Made by a program: the position numbers and the translations under genes
In this document: in pieces, positions 11,833 to 24,082 of the stretch
Layout of the letters: every line of letters starts with the position of its first letter
Numbering within the stretch: the stretch's first letter is position 1
Assembly: GCA_037127255.1 (NCBI GenBank)
Contig: JBANSL010000004.1
Location: 34,869,467-34,933,466 of the forward strand
Source: Persicaria tinctoria
Lineage: Eukaryota > Streptophyta > Magnoliopsida > Caryophyllales > Polygonaceae
DNA length: 64,000 nt
Direction: 5' to 3'
The notes under the pieces: generated by a model
The model's database searches: none
Told to the model about the DNA's origin: nothing
Seen by the model: the letters and a program-made list of their open reading frames with translations, nothing else

Positions 11833-12264
11833 CTAAATATACCGTTGTTTACACGCCGAAAATACCGTTGTTTACACGAAAAGTTTTCACAATCACGCAT
11901 CCCGAATATGCTGTGAAAATTAGCCTGAAATTTTGATATGGACAATTGTGTTTTACATGAATGGAAGGCCCTATCCGCATACATGCAGTTTAAAAAATAG
12001 AAGGCCCTATCCGCATACATGCAGTTTTAAAAAAAAGGTACAACATCGGTTGTGAACCGTGTAAATGGTGAACAATTCACCGTGTAAATAATAAAGCCCT
12101 TTGTAAAATTGGCTAAAGAAAGACATTGAGATCTCTGTTCGGTCCAAGAAAACCTTTGTACGATTTGACTTATAGACGAATATGCTAGCATAAGTTTTGG
12201 GCTTATTTTGAGTAATAATAATGAGATTAACATTCTCGAGAATTTCTCTTAGATTTGAACATTT
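11833..12264. other. Intergenic, short tandem duplication
   Basis: No gene seen. The words ACCGTTGTTTACACG (11841, 11864) and AAGGCCCTATCCGCATACAT (11966, 12002) are each present twice in tandem. The right edge holds the CTTGT target site of the Copia element. Confidence 0.5.
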
Positions 12265-12272
12265 CTTGTTTT

Positions 12273-12644
12273 TGTTTGAGATAATTAATTATCTAGATCT
12301 ACCTTTAGAAAGTCTATCTATAGATGATATTTTTTCTATAGAAGGATTATTGTTGATGATTTATCTAAAATAGGTTTTAGATAATATAGTTTATCTAGAT
12401 AAGATAGGTTTATCTATATCTCGACTTATCTATAGGGTTATCAGGTTCTCTATTATAAATAGAGGCATATAGAGTTGAAATTATGTATCCATCAAAGCAT
12501 CATAATAATAAGAAATCCTAGCTGCAGAGAGGCTTTTCTCTATAGGGTGTTCTGCGCAGTTCTTGCCAGAACATGGAAATCGTTTGTGTCCTACTATTCA
12601 TTCTCCTTCTCTTTAACGATATTCACTTGTGAAAGTTCACAACA
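12273..12644 (+). repeat. Copia 5' LTR
   Basis: It starts TGTTTGAGAT and ends TTCACAACA. It is AT-rich, with many TATCTA/TAGATA words, and a TATAAATAGAGGC promoter-like box at 12455-12467 repeats in the 3' LTR. Confidence 0.9.
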
Positions 12645-12646
12645 AC

Positions 12647-12658
12647 TGGTATGAGAGC
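12647..12658 (+). other. Copia primer-binding site (tRNA-iMet type, one mismatch)
   Basis: TGGTATGAGAGC lies 2 bp after the LTR end. The canonical tRNA-iMet complement is TGGTATCAGAGC, so one base differs. Confidence 0.85.
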
Positions 12659-12669
12659 GAGGTTAGACG

Positions 12670-15600
12670 ATGACATCCGGTGCGAAATTCGAGGTTCCGC
12701 GTTTCCACGACACTTGAAATTTCGGTCTTTGGCAACGACGAGTGAAGGATATGCTTACTCAGCAGGGAATGTTAAAGGTGTTGAAGGAGACAAAGCCTGA
12801 GGCGGTGAAAGAGGAAGATTGGGAGGAGATGCAGGAAAAGGCGGCGTCAATCATTCGTATCTGTCTAGCGAACGAGGGGATCTACCATGTAACTGATCTC
12901 AAATCCTCGCAGGAGATTTGGGTGAAATTGGAGAACAAGTATACGTCAAAATCCTTGTCAAGCAAGTTGTACCTAAAACAAATATTGTATGGGTTGAAGA
13001 TAACATAAGGCTCCGAGTTGTTAAAGCACGTCAATACTTTTGACTAAGTTATCGGAGATTTGGCATGACTGGATGTAAAGCTTGAGGATGAAGACAAAGC
13101 CATGATCTTCCTATGTTCTCTACCCTCTTCGTTTGAGAATTTGGTGACGGCGCTGACGATAGGGAAGAAAACGATATCCCTGGATATGGTGAATATGACG
13201 TTGCTTGCTCATCATGAGCGACGTCAAAATTCTAACAGCGAAGGTTCCCAAAGCGAAGGATTGTATGTCAAAGGCAACCAGGGAAGAGGGAGAAAGAAAG
13301 AGAAGCAAGATGGGGTGACAGACCATCCAGATCGAAGTCCAGAGGGAAAAAGACAGTTACTTGTTACTTCTGCAAGGAAGAAGGTCACTTTAAGCGTGAT
13401 TGTCTAGTAAGTAAGAAGAATTATGAGAGAAAGACGGATGATTCATCTTCGAAATCAGCAAACATAGTGCAGAAAGATGATTCAGACAGTATACACTCAT
13501 ATATGCTTTTAGTAACATCAGAAAGATGTTCAGATTTATGGATCTTGGATTCTGGTTGTTCATTCCACATGACTTCGAACAAAAGCTGGTTCGAGGTGTA
13601 CAAGTCAGGAAGTTTTGGTTCTCTTCAATTGGGAGACGACAAGCCATGTAATGTTGTAGGAACCAGACAGATCAAACTCATGATGCATGATGGTGTTGTC
13701 CGGACATTGACTGATGTACGTTATGTTCCATATCTCAAGAAAAATCTAATTTCATTGGGTACATTACATGCAAATGAGTTCCGTTACAAGACAGTCGATG
13801 ATGGTCTAAAAGTGAGCAAGGTTGCCATGACAATAATGAAGGATAGACTTACCTCTGGAAATATCTTATCTCTTGTTAGGGAGTACAATTGTAGAATCTA
13901 AGTCTGATAGTACAACTTTGTGGAACATGCGCCTTGGCCACGCTGGCGAGCACGACATGACTAAGCTTCACAAACGAGGTCTTCTAGCTGGTGTAAAGAG
14001 ATCTAAGATGGATTTTTGCAAGTTCTGTGTGATGGGAAAACAATCCAAAGTATCATTCAAGACATGTAAACACAATACAAGTGGCCTACTTGACTATGTG
14101 CATTCTGATGTATGGGGGCCAACTCAAGTAGAGTCATTAGGAAGATCCAGGTACTTCGTCGCCTTTATTGATGACTATTCGAGAAAAGTCTGGGTGTTTT
14201 TCATGAAACACAAATCTGAGGTCTTCAACAAGTTCAAGTTGTGGAAGGCAGAGGTAGAGAACCAAACAGGGAGGAAGGGGAAGTATTTGAGATCAGATAA
14301 TGGTACAGAATACACTGACACAAAGTTTTAGCAGTTCTGTGAAGAGCATAGCATTCAGAGGCACTTTATAGTCCGAAAGATACCACAACTGAATGGTGTT
14401 TCAAAGAGGATGAATCGTTCAATTATAGAGAAGGCTCGTTGCATAAGGTTCCAAGCAGGGCTTGCAAAGAGCTTTTGGACAGAAGCAGTGAGCATGGCGA
14501 TCTATCTGATCAATAGATCACCACGAATTTTTGTAGACGGGAAGGTGTCTGAGGAGGTATGGACTGGTTCAGATTTAGATTTTTCAAATCTAAAGATCTT
14601 TGGTACTCCTACATATGTGCTGATTTCAAGTGATGAGAGAACAACATGTTGTTGTTTTGTGAAAAGTCATCAATCCATTTGTTTGAAATCATAAATGTTA
14701 AGTGTCAGAATTACTAAGAGCATCACCCGAGCTTAGGGTGTGCGGGAGGCACGACCCATGTGATCGACCCTAAGTAATTCTAAGATTTTAAGGGGAAAGG
14801 AAATCATGAGGAAAGACCCATGCAATGATATCAACATTGACAAAGTCGATCTTGAGCTTGTTCGGATGCTTTCCATAAAAGTGAGCAATAGGGATATGCT
14901 CGGTATTCGATCTAATATGGTTATGATCGAGTTGTGTTCACTTATAGTGAGTTAAATCATTGTCTCATGATTTGTAAAGGAAGATATTAAGCTCTAAAGC
15001 CTTGGTGCAAAATTTGAGAGCTAGCGGAGCTTCGGAACTCTAAAAATGACCTAGCTCTAATTTTGAGCTTGATTAGGGTTTTAGCTTCATTGAAGCTTTA
15101 ACTTAGTCATTTTAGCTGCATGGTAGCTACACCCAGCTTCGTATAAATGTCATGCACATTTCATATTTTATGAGTGACCTAGCTCCACCATGCTAGCTCC
15201 ATCATGCTAGCTTGTCCTTAATTGGGCTGGTTCTTATTGGGCCTTTATTAGGCCAGCGGTTGGGGGTAGTCATTAGGGGGTAACCGCCCAAACACCATAA
15301 CTACCCATAACCACCAATAACTACCAATAACTACCCATAACCACCCAAAAACTTTCACCCCATTTTGCCTATAAAAGGCCTTTGTGATCCACTTGGAAAG
15401 ACATGAGTTTTTCTGATATCTCTCTCAATCCGAAGAGCAAACACTTAAAACACAAACAAGGTATGTATATATGCAATAATAAAATGGGATGTCACCCTTT
15501 TATTGTATAGGAAACGTTTTATCCCATAATGTTATTGTAGTGCAACCCTTTGGCATATAGGGGCAATAAACGTTGAAGGAAAACTCGATTTATTTGAGTG

Positions 15601-17651
15601 ACTCGTTTGCCATTATCCAAGCCATTTTATATATCTTTTCTAAAGGGCTTAAACACTTAGTTTTGCCGCCTATAAGAATTCGATGGAGATTGCCTTTTTG
15701 GCCTACTCCCTCGGGATTACCTTTCGAGGTCTACCCATGAGATTACCCTTTTGGGTCCACTCAAATCGTCTTGATTATCCATAAGGATCTACAAGAACCG
15801 AATTTACCTTCAACCCATTAAAACAACATTACCTATAAACCTAACACGACATTGGATGCAAAGTCTAAGAAGTGCAACTTCTTAGATTATGAGAAAGGTG
15901 TAAAGGGTTTCAAGTTTTGAGACCCTATTGCTAAGAAACGAGTGATCAGTCGAGATGTTGTATTTGATGAGCAGTATATTCTTCAACATGCCGAAGAAAT
16001 TGAGAGGTTTGTGGTTATAGAGACTGATCCGAAGACGATAGAGGTGAAACTTGGTGAAGAGATTGATACTAATGCTCCTATATCAGCAAGAAGTGAGCAA
16101 CAAAAACGACAGATGAAGACTTTTGTTTCTGGAAGACCTAAGCGCTTGACACGGCCTCCAGTCAGATTCGGTTTTGATGACAGGGTTAACTATGCTCTTG
16201 TTATTGGCGAAGATGATCCATCAAACTTTCAAGAGGATATTCAAAGTTAGGAGAAAGAAGGATTGGTAGGTGCTATGAAAGATGAGATGAAGTCTCTCAA
16301 TAAGAATCAGACATGGAAGTTAGTTAGTCTTCCAGTAGGGAAGAAGGCTATAGAGTGCGAATGGGTGTTCAAGAAGAAACAAGGTGACCCACATAGAGAA
16401 GGGGTGAGTTTCAAGGCACGCTTAGTAGCAAAGGGCCACTCACAGAAGAAGGGGATTGATTATGATGAAATATTTTCCCCTGTGGTCCGACACACTTCTA
16501 TTAGATTGGTGTTGACATTGGTAGGTAGTTGGGATTTATATCTTGAGCAAATGGATGTGAAGACGGCTTTCCTTCATGATGATTTGGAGGAAGAAATTTA
16601 CATGGAGCAACCAGAGGGTTTTGTTGAACCTGGAAAGGAGCATCTTGTATACAGTTTGAGAAAGTCACTGTATGGGTTGAAACAGGCTCCAAGGCAATGG
16701 TACAAGAAGTCTGACTCTTATATGCTTTGAATTAGCTACAAGAGATGTGAGTATGATTGCTGCGTTTATGTGAAATATCTTGACGATGACTCCCCTTTGC
16801 TTTTGCTGCTATATGTTGATGTTATGCTCATTGCTGGGAAGAACATTGGTGATATTATTGAGTTGAAAGCCTTGTTGGGGAAGGAGTTTGATATGAAGGA
16901 TCTTGGTGCAGCAAAGAAGATCCTTGGTATGGAAATTCGTAGAGATAGAAATTATGGGAGATTGTGGCTATCTCAACATAATTGTATTGAGGAAGTGCTT
17001 GACAGATTCGACATGGAAAAATGCAAACTTGTTAGCACTCTGGCTCAAGCTATTAGTCAAGTCAGCAAGTACATGTCTAATCCTGGGAGGGAACATTGGA
17101 ATGCATGCAAGTGGATTCTTAGGTATTTGAGGGGTATAGCTGACCTTGGGATCATGTTTGGTGGCGAAAAGTGTGGTCTTTCTGTCAAAGGGCATGTTGA
17201 TTCAAATTATGCTGGTAATCTTGACAATCGAAGGTCCACTACAGGGTATGTATTTACTCTTGATTGGGGGGGGGGGGGGGCTATTTGTTGGAGATCTGTT
17301 TTTTAGACTGTGCTAGCCCTTTCTACTACCAAGGCAGAATACATGGCTTTAGCCGATGCAAGCAAGAAGGCACTATGGCCCAAAGGAATTGTTAAAGAAC
17401 TGAGTGTTGAGCAAGATGGAGTTGAGATATAATGTGATAGTCAGAGTGCTATATATCTTGTTAAGAACCAAGTATATCATGCTGGGACGAATCACATTGA
17501 TGTGAGATTTCACAAGATCAGGGAGCTTGTAACGTCTGAAGAGATCATCTTAGAGAAAGTTCACACCTCTCAAAATGCTGCTGAGATGTTAGCCAAACCA
17601 GTCGCCGTAGACAAGTTCAAGCTCTGCTTGAATTTGGTTCAGATTACTTGA
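12670..17651 (+). pseudogene. Copia gag-pol polyprotein, broken
   Basis: The frame opens at 12670. Gag comes first (UBN2-like, about 12742-13400), with a CCHC zinc knuckle (CYFCKEEGHFKRDC, about 13358). Then follow protease (DSGCSFHMT, about 13550), the GAG-pre-integrase HxxxH region (about 13930), the integrase core (HSDVWGP at 14101, FIDDYSRKVW at 14164, RSDNGTEY at 14290), RT (about 16263-17000) and RNase H (DSNYAGNLDNRRSTTGY, about 17200; LSTTKAEYMAL, about 17320). It is broken by a stop at codon 16, further stops, at least two frameshifts in gag, the solo LTR at 14647 and a deletion of roughly 45 codons after STLAQ (about 17045). The RT catalytic box reads YVDV instead of YVDD (about 16812). 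It is most similar in wording to Tnt1-94-type elements. Confidence 0.92.
14647..15846 (+). mobile_element. Solo LTR inside the Copia element
   Basis: The Copia reading frame stops making sense at 14647 and resumes in the same frame at 15847, reading LDAKSKKCNFLDYEKG. The intervening 1200 bp starts TGTTGTTG, ends CCTAACA and is flanked by CAACA / CGACA (4 of 5 bases). It holds a TATAAAAGG box (15371-15379) and no coding domain, as expected of a solo LTR. I cannot assign its superfamily. Confidence 0.65.
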
Positions 17652-17770
17652 TGTTAGTCGAGTGAGAAGCCCCAGGGAACGAAGCATAGGAAGACATGGG
17701 GTAGACAAGATCCTGGAGATGTTTTCATTCGTTGCTATAGATATAGATTATTTGTCTAGGTGAAGATTGT

Positions 17771-18108
17771 TGTTTGAGACAATTAATTATCTAGATCTAT
17801 CTTTAGAAAGTGTATCTATAGATGGTATATTTCGATAGAAGGATTATTATGGATGGTTTATCTACAATAGGTTTTAGATAAGATAGTTTATCTATATATA
17901 AGTTTATCTAGATGAGATAGGTTTATCTATATCTAGATTTATCTATAGGATTATATATAGGAGGTTCTCTATTATAAATAGAGGCATGTAGGGTTGGAAT
18001 TATGTATCCATCAAAGCATCACAATAATAAGAAACCCTAGCTGCAGAGAGGTCCTACTGTTCATTCTCCTTCTCTTTAACGATATTCACTTGTGAAAGTT
18101 CACAACAC
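17771..18108 (+). repeat. Copia 3' LTR
   Basis: It starts TGTTTGAGAC after a purine-rich GGTGAAGATTGT tract and ends TTCACAACA. It is a shorter relative of the 5' LTR (deletion after GCAGAGAGG). Confidence 0.9.
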
Positions 18109-18113
18109 TTGTC

Positions 18114-18901
18114 ATTGTTTGTCCCCTCGCTACATCCCTGAAGTAAAACATGTCATACTTTTTTTTAGACTAACCAATAGAATGAACCAAACAATTTCTT
18201 TCTTCTCTCTCTAGAGGTTATAAATGGGTGTTTGATTTCATGCATTATGCTAATATGCATACTATGAATCACACGGTTACGACACCAATTTTCTGAAATC
18301 GATACACATTTTTTCCCTGAAAACAATCTAAGTTTCTAAGCTTGCAGAATATTAATCTCCTCCAAAAACCATTGTCAGCAGGCTGTTTTTAGACAAAAAT
18401 AGTTATCGACTCTGGAAGCCGGTGGTGTGACCGTGCACTTAACAAAAAATTCACCATGCGAATATCAAACCGTTGTACAAAATTATTTGAGTTTGTTTTT
18501 CACGATAACACAAATAAACCTTCGAATGATTGGCGACAATTTGCCCCTTGCATACCGACCCCAAGATGTAAACATTAAACCTTACCATTCCAATTTTTCT
18601 TATAAATGGGAAAAGATTCGAGAGATCAGATATCATACTACTTGATTCCTAGAGTGGTCGACAGATTGGCAGACTCACTAACTGTCAGGATATAGTACAA
18701 ACCAAAAACACAATACAAACATAAATAAAGGCACATCTAACAATCCAAATCCCCAACACCAAAAGTGGATCCAAGACCAAACGAAAAATCTACTAGTCAT
18801 AGTAGTAGACGAAGACCAAGCTAAGCACCACCACGTTAGCACTACTAGCCAGCAGTACAATAAAACTCAAATTCCTCTAGGTAGTGAAGATGGTACCACA
18901 T
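18114..18901. other. Intergenic, nothing recognised
   Basis: AT-rich sequence with no coding pattern, no RNA gene and no repeat end that I can see. Confidence 0.5.
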
Positions 18902-19560
18902 TGTAAAGGCTCGGATTTTTAAATCATAATTTCACGGAAAAAGGAAAATCAAAATGAATTTAAAAGCGGAATTTAACGGAAAATCCTCTAACTCGAATTT
19001 TGAACTCATAAAGCGGATTCCATCCTAATCCAAAAATTTTGAAAACTATCATGGCAACCTTGATTCTTGAATTTTGAATTCTAATTTCGAGAAAGAGAGA
19101 GCGGAATTTAGGAAGCTAACGTCATAAACTAATTTCGGGACGCCCATCGGGATTCAAGCTCGCAGCGTCGAAACAAGGTTCTCGCCCTCACTTCTCCAAG
19201 TCCTAGCCGAAATCCTCACCCAAACCCTAGACATGTTTTAAAGCATGAGACAATTCAAATTGGTCAAAGATTCCCATTATCCAAGTTAGTTAAACATCAA
19301 CCATGCTTTCCTCCCTCCTTTTTCCATGTTCACTCCAAAAGAGGCAAGGATACAGAGTAGCTTCCATCCAATCCTTTCCCATCACATTTTCGCTCATCCA
19401 AGACCTCCTTTTGCTTCTTTAAAATCAGATTTATAGGATTATTTTTGGATCACCACACAAAGCAAAAACAAACCCCAACCAAAAACACCAAAACCTTATC
19501 CAATGAGCCTTATCCCTACGCTCCCTTTTCTTTTCCTTTCTTCATCCCTTTTCCTCCTTT

Positions 19561-20115
19561 GATGAGAGATTCCAACAGCCCTAAACACTCCCATTTCGTG
19601 CTGAAATCACCCCCACAAAATCCCTATTTCACCATCCCCTTAAACTCCCTCCTTCATTTCAAGTCAAGGAAGCTTCATTCCATCTCTAAAGGTCAAGCAA
19701 GCCAAAGCTTCAACTCCCTCCCTTTTCTTTTCCTTTCTTCCTCCCTTTTCCTCCTTTGATTAGAGATTCCAGCAGCCCTAACCACTCCCATTTTGTGCTG
19801 AAATCACCCCCGCAAAATCCCTATTTCACCATCCCCTTCAACTCCCTCCTTCATTTGAAGTCAAGGAAGCTTCATTCCATCTCTAAAGCTCAAGCAAGCC
19901 AAAGCTTCAACTCCCTCCCTTTTCTTTTCCTTTCTTCCTCCCTTTTCCTCCTTTGATGAGAGATTCCAGCAGCCCTAACCACTCCCATTTCGTGCTGAAA
20001 TCACCCCCACAAAATCCCTATTTCACCATCCCCTTCAACTCCCTCATTCATTTCAAGTCAAGGAAGCTTCATTCCATCTCTAAAGCTCAAGCAAGCCAAA
20101 GCAAGATCCTTTTCT
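19561..20115 (+). repeat. 197-bp tandem repeat, about 2.8 units, within the LTR
   Basis: Units start at 19561, 19758 and 19955 (GATGAGAGATTCC). All three show the same CCCCCACAAAATCC and GGAAGCTTCATTCC words with only a few substitutions. The period is not a multiple of three, so the similar proline/serine-rich reading in each unit shifts frame and is not a real protein. Confidence 0.93.
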
Positions 20116-21221
20116 CTTCCTCCCTCCATGAGTAGAAACAACGGATCCCTCAGCACCCCATGGCATCATTCAAGTGGAAAAAGAAGCCCCAACAGCCCGG
20201 AGATCCAAGATCCGAGCCCCGGAGTCCTTTTGCTTGGTTTTGAGCTAAAGAATGGTATGATGTCTCCATTTCTCCTCCTTTCACTTCCAAACCCTCAAAG
20301 TTTTCTCTTTTATTCCCAAACTAACTCCTTTCGCTCACCCAACAAGCAGATCTAGGAGATTCGGCCTCAAATCGCCTCAAGAGCCACCCGGGTGAAGAGA
20401 AAGTGGAGCAAGGAAGTGTTGGGTCAGAAATCTCTTCAAATCCTCAATTGTTTTGAGCTAGTTTTGGACTAACATGTGCCTGGGTGTCATGGGAAAAATT
20501 AGGAAAAATAGGAGCTTCAAACAAGTTAAAAATAAACTACAAATGGCCCTTAAATCTAGGATTCAGGGTCGTATTCGTCGTCGCGAGAAGGAGCTAGCGA
20601 CCGCGAGGAGGAACAACCTGCGTAGGGTACTTGCTCACGGTCGCGATAAGGGTGACTCATGGTGGCGAGATGGAGATTTGGGGTGTCCTAGGAGAGGACC
20701 CTAGACTCGTGACCGCGACCCAACCCTTGCGGGCGCGAGATGCTTGCGGTTGTGAAGGGTCTCCGAGGAGCCGAGTCTCGCGGGCACGTCAATCGTTTTC
20801 GCGACCTGTTTTCAACGCTTTTGGGGGATTTCAAGGACTAACTTAAGGGTCCGATTTTTAAGTTGTAGAAAATGGATTTCATAAGCTTTTAAGGTCAAAC
20901 CTTTTAATCGGTTACTTGGTTTTTTAATCGACTTTTGGGACTAACTCGGGAATTATGTGATCGGTGACTAACTAGCATGATTGATGTGAACGCTTGCCTA
21001 ATATTATGATTGGTATGGACTAAGGGCATGATTGATTGACTAATAGCATGATGAAATTTTAGACCTATGTATCGTTAACTTATGCCTTATGAGATATGAT
21101 GAATATGATGATCTCGAGATATATGACTATGTGGATTATTATTATTACGGAATTTTCGCCTGGTGCCCCTGAGGTAAGGCTAAATTTTCCAGGTGTATGA
21201 AAGTTTTACATAATTCGCGAA

Positions 21222-22553
21222 ATGCCCCTGAGGTTTATAATTTTTTCCCGTGGTGCCCCTCCGTCCATTCTGTTCACATTTTTGTTTAAAAACATAATAG
21301 GGTTTCTCACCCTCCGGTCGCCGCCTACTTCCCCTTCCTTACCCAATTTGCCGACCAGCCTTGCACCGCTATATCCCATCCACTGCCCACTTGGCCCTTA
21401 TGGAGGTAGCGCCCTCCACTTGCAATCCCAAAATCTTTCAAAAAAATCCTGGGTGAAAAGCCCTTCAAATTCACGGGGTCTTTGGATGTGCGCAGGGTTG
21501 TGGACCTGTGGTCGTGCATTTTGTCCGTCAATTTGGGCGGTGGACCGGTTTTTTGTTGCTTGCCTGTTGTGTTTAATTGTGATCTATCACTTGCTGGGTT
21601 TCTTTTCTATGTGGATCTGTGTTTTTTGCCTTTATTGGCTGCACAATCTTGATTGAAAAATTGAAGAATGAGTGCATAGTCAGAACACCCTTTGAAGAAT
21701 CAGGAACCGCTTATTCCTTCATATTCGAAATTGATGATTGATTAGTTAGATAGGGTTCTGAAAAAAAACTTCTTACATCTTGATTTCATTTAGAATAGTG
21801 ATGTCAATAAATTACTCTTTAGCTACTACTCTACTTATGTACTCATGTGATTAGTTTAATTGGTAACATCTAACTGTTCCAGTATTCCTAGCACAATCTT
21901 CATTTCAAGGCATAAACTACAAAGTAGCAATTATCAGTCTTTTTAAGATTTGTTGGAAGCGTTTGTTTTAGATTTGTTGGAAGTTTATGTGGCATGCGAT
22001 CCTGAATTCTCTGCATTTAGCTTCTCTCTATATATGTTTGTTTTAGATTTGTTTTATCCATGTATGTGCATCTCAATCTTTTTAAGAGTGATTTGTTGGA
22101 AGTGTATCTTTTTCATGTTACTGAAATTTTATGTACAAAATGTATTAGAGATGTTGCCAAGAAAGCATTTATATCTAAAAAAACTTGGTGTCATTTTGCA
22201 GGGAGGATTAAGATCAGTGAAAACGCAAGGAGTTCAGCCTCTGGAACTTTAAGGATGCAATAATTCTGATAAGATCAGATGTAGTGCAATGAACTCAAAG
22301 CAATTGTCAAGTTATATAATCTTCAAACTTCCTAACGTTCTAGATTTCTAGGTGTTAACTTATTCTTTTTCTTTTTGTGTAGGCTAAATGCTTTGCTGTG
22401 AGGACTATTTTTACTACATCATATTTTACTGTAATAATTCCGATGAGCCACCTGTAACTTGAATTCAATTTCTATAGCAAATTTTTTCATCTATGCCTAA
22501 ACTTAGAGAAAAGGGATAGCAAAACATCTTGCTCGGTTGTGTAGCTAATTTTC
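21222..22553. other. MULE interior, no confident gene
   Basis: An open frame at 21222-21656 has no recognisable domain. GC-rich wording at 21300-21560 contrasts with the AT-rich remainder, as expected for captured host DNA, but I cannot identify a donor. From 21660 to 22553 I see nothing. Confidence 0.3.
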
Positions 22554-22623
22554 GGCCTATTAGCTCAATCGGTAGAGCAATGTGCTTAGGCATAAAGAGG
22601 TGGGTTCGAATCCCACATAGGCT
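22554..22623 (+). other. tRNA-like sequence with perfect A and B boxes
   Basis: Acceptor arms GGCCTAT and ATAGGCT pair (one G-U). The D-arm is GCTC/GAGC and the T-arm is GTGGG-TTCGAAT-CCCAC. The A box TAGCTCAATCGG and B box GGTTCGAATCC fit the Pol III consensus exactly. The anticodon arm (AATGTGCTTAGGC...) does not form a normal 5-bp stem with a 7-nt loop and the spacing to the T-arm is short, so this is not a canonical decoding tRNA. A related copy lies inverted at 23170-23238. It could be a tRNA-derived SINE head or a decayed tRNA. Confidence 0.55.
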
Positions 22624-23169
22624 ATTGGGATAATGAGTTGTTATCATGTTTGAAAATATATCCACACGCATATCATAGTGAAATGAACTTGAGAATTCCA
22701 CTCTTTTCAACTCACACCATCAGAGAATACTCTTGTTGAAAAAGATGGGAAGATTTGCTGTAGACACCACCTTTAGAAAAAATTAATATTTTTTGGACAT
22801 TAAATTGTTGAATTCTATTTCCACACATAAGCATATAAGAGAGACGAAAATGGCTTCTTGTAAAAACTTAAGAGTTCTTTTAAGCAACTATTAAAGAGAA
22901 AACTTAAAACTACCCAAAAGGATATATCTTATAGCAATTGTTCAAAGGAGACCAAGGTAATCAAGCAACATGATAAGTTAATAGGGTACAAGTGATTTTT
23001 TTTGTTTGAACAACCTCAGTTTACTCCGTAAATTGAAAATGAAAAAAAATCAGTTTCAAGCATTTACTCAATTGAAATATGAAATCCCTAAACAAGCTTA
23101 TGTAACCAGATTCTTTAAGTTAATGGGGTATAAATTAACTTTTTTTAAGATATCACGTGTGCAATTTGT

Positions 23170-23238
23170 AGCCTATGTGGGATTCGAACCCACATCAATG
23201 TGTGCAACACATCGCTCTGCCTTTTGAGCTAATAGGCT
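23170..23238 (-). other. tRNA-like sequence, inverted partner of 22554
   Basis: On the minus strand: acceptor AGCCTAT/ATAGGCT, D-arm GCTC/GAGC, T-arm GTGGG-TTCGAAT-CCCAC. The anticodon arm can be drawn as a weak stem with GCA, or shifted to TGC, so identity is unclear. The B box is perfect and the A box has one mismatch. It is convergent with the copy at 22554 and the 546 bp between them is AT-rich and non-coding. Confidence 0.5.
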
Positions 23239-24082
23239 AATTTAACATAAGGTGGCGATACATGAGTTGTTGTATGATAGCAAAGGGCTAATTTAACACA
23301 AGGTCATGAGTTAAGTAAGAACATGGGTACTTTTTGAGCTGCTGTATCACAGTAGAATGAGCTGATGTATCACAACAGAATGAGTTGTTGTATGTTGCCA
23401 AAAAGCATACAAATGTCGCCAAAAAACTGTATGACAACTGGTGTTGTGTTGGTTGCTCTAAAACCGTATGACAGTTGCTATAAAAATGTATGACAGCTAT
23501 TGTAAACTGTTGGAAAACAGAAAAACACACTTGAATACAAAAACGCAACTAACAAACACACTTGAATACAAAAAAAAACAGAAAGACAGAAAAACACAAC
23601 TTAATACAGAAAAACACACTTGAATACATAAACCCAATGCACAATTAAATCTTCAAGATTTCTCTATTTGTAATAAAAAGGTAGATTACAATGATTTTCA
23701 TAAAATATTTCTATTGAACAACGGTTTCGATTCCATTTGCATCCACTTTATGTGCCGCTTCTAATATTGATGGTTTACCATCTTTTGAAATTTTAACAGC
23801 TTCTAAAATAAAAACTTCAGATTCTTGATTCTGAAATTTTGAGCAACTTCTAAAATTTTGTTGTCAAGTTATGTTTTTGTGTCACTTCTTAGCTCTAACT
23901 ATGCATTTGATTGCTTGAAGTGTGAATTTATTTTAAAAAGGGCATAATGTCATCCATGACTGCTAACTTCATAATTTGGTACTTCTGATCCACTTTCTTC
24001 TGCTCATGCCAATTTATTGATGTAGAGTGTAGTAATGTAGTATATATGGCATGGATTTGGAGTTAATTTTTATCAAAGGGTG
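23239..24082. other. MULE interior, AT-rich, nothing recognised
   Basis: Short recurring words such as 'gtatgacag' and 'aaaaacacacttgaata' (23360-23640) indicate a small local repeat. No ORF, RNA gene or element end is seen. Confidence 0.4.

Larger units (their letters stand above)
12273..18108 (+). mobile_element. Ty1/Copia (Tnt1-like) retrotransposon, degenerate
   Basis: The element has LTRs at 12273-12644 and 17771-18108 (TGTTTGAG...TCACAACA), an iMet-type primer site directly after the 5' LTR, and one long decayed gag-pol frame in Copia order (gag, protease, integrase, RT, RNase H). The target duplication is CTTGT at 12265-12269 and 18109-18113, with three extra T bases beside the left LTR. 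The 3' LTR lacks about 55 bp that the 5' LTR keeps (12530-12590 region). A 1.2-kb solo LTR sits inside the integrase/RT junction. It is inactive. Confidence 0.92.

Noticed and set aside
13120..13650. Minus-strand ORFs in the Copia gag region
   Set aside because: Antisense shadows of the gag and protease coding sequence.
19445..20135. Three consecutive similar ORFs (SPPQNPYFTIP-type)
   Set aside because: They come from the 197-bp triplication inside an LTR; the period is not divisible by three and none has a gene context.
22554..22623. A functional nuclear tRNA gene
   Set aside because: Acceptor, D and T arms are good but the anticodon arm does not fold normally and the variable region is too short; kept only as tRNA-like.
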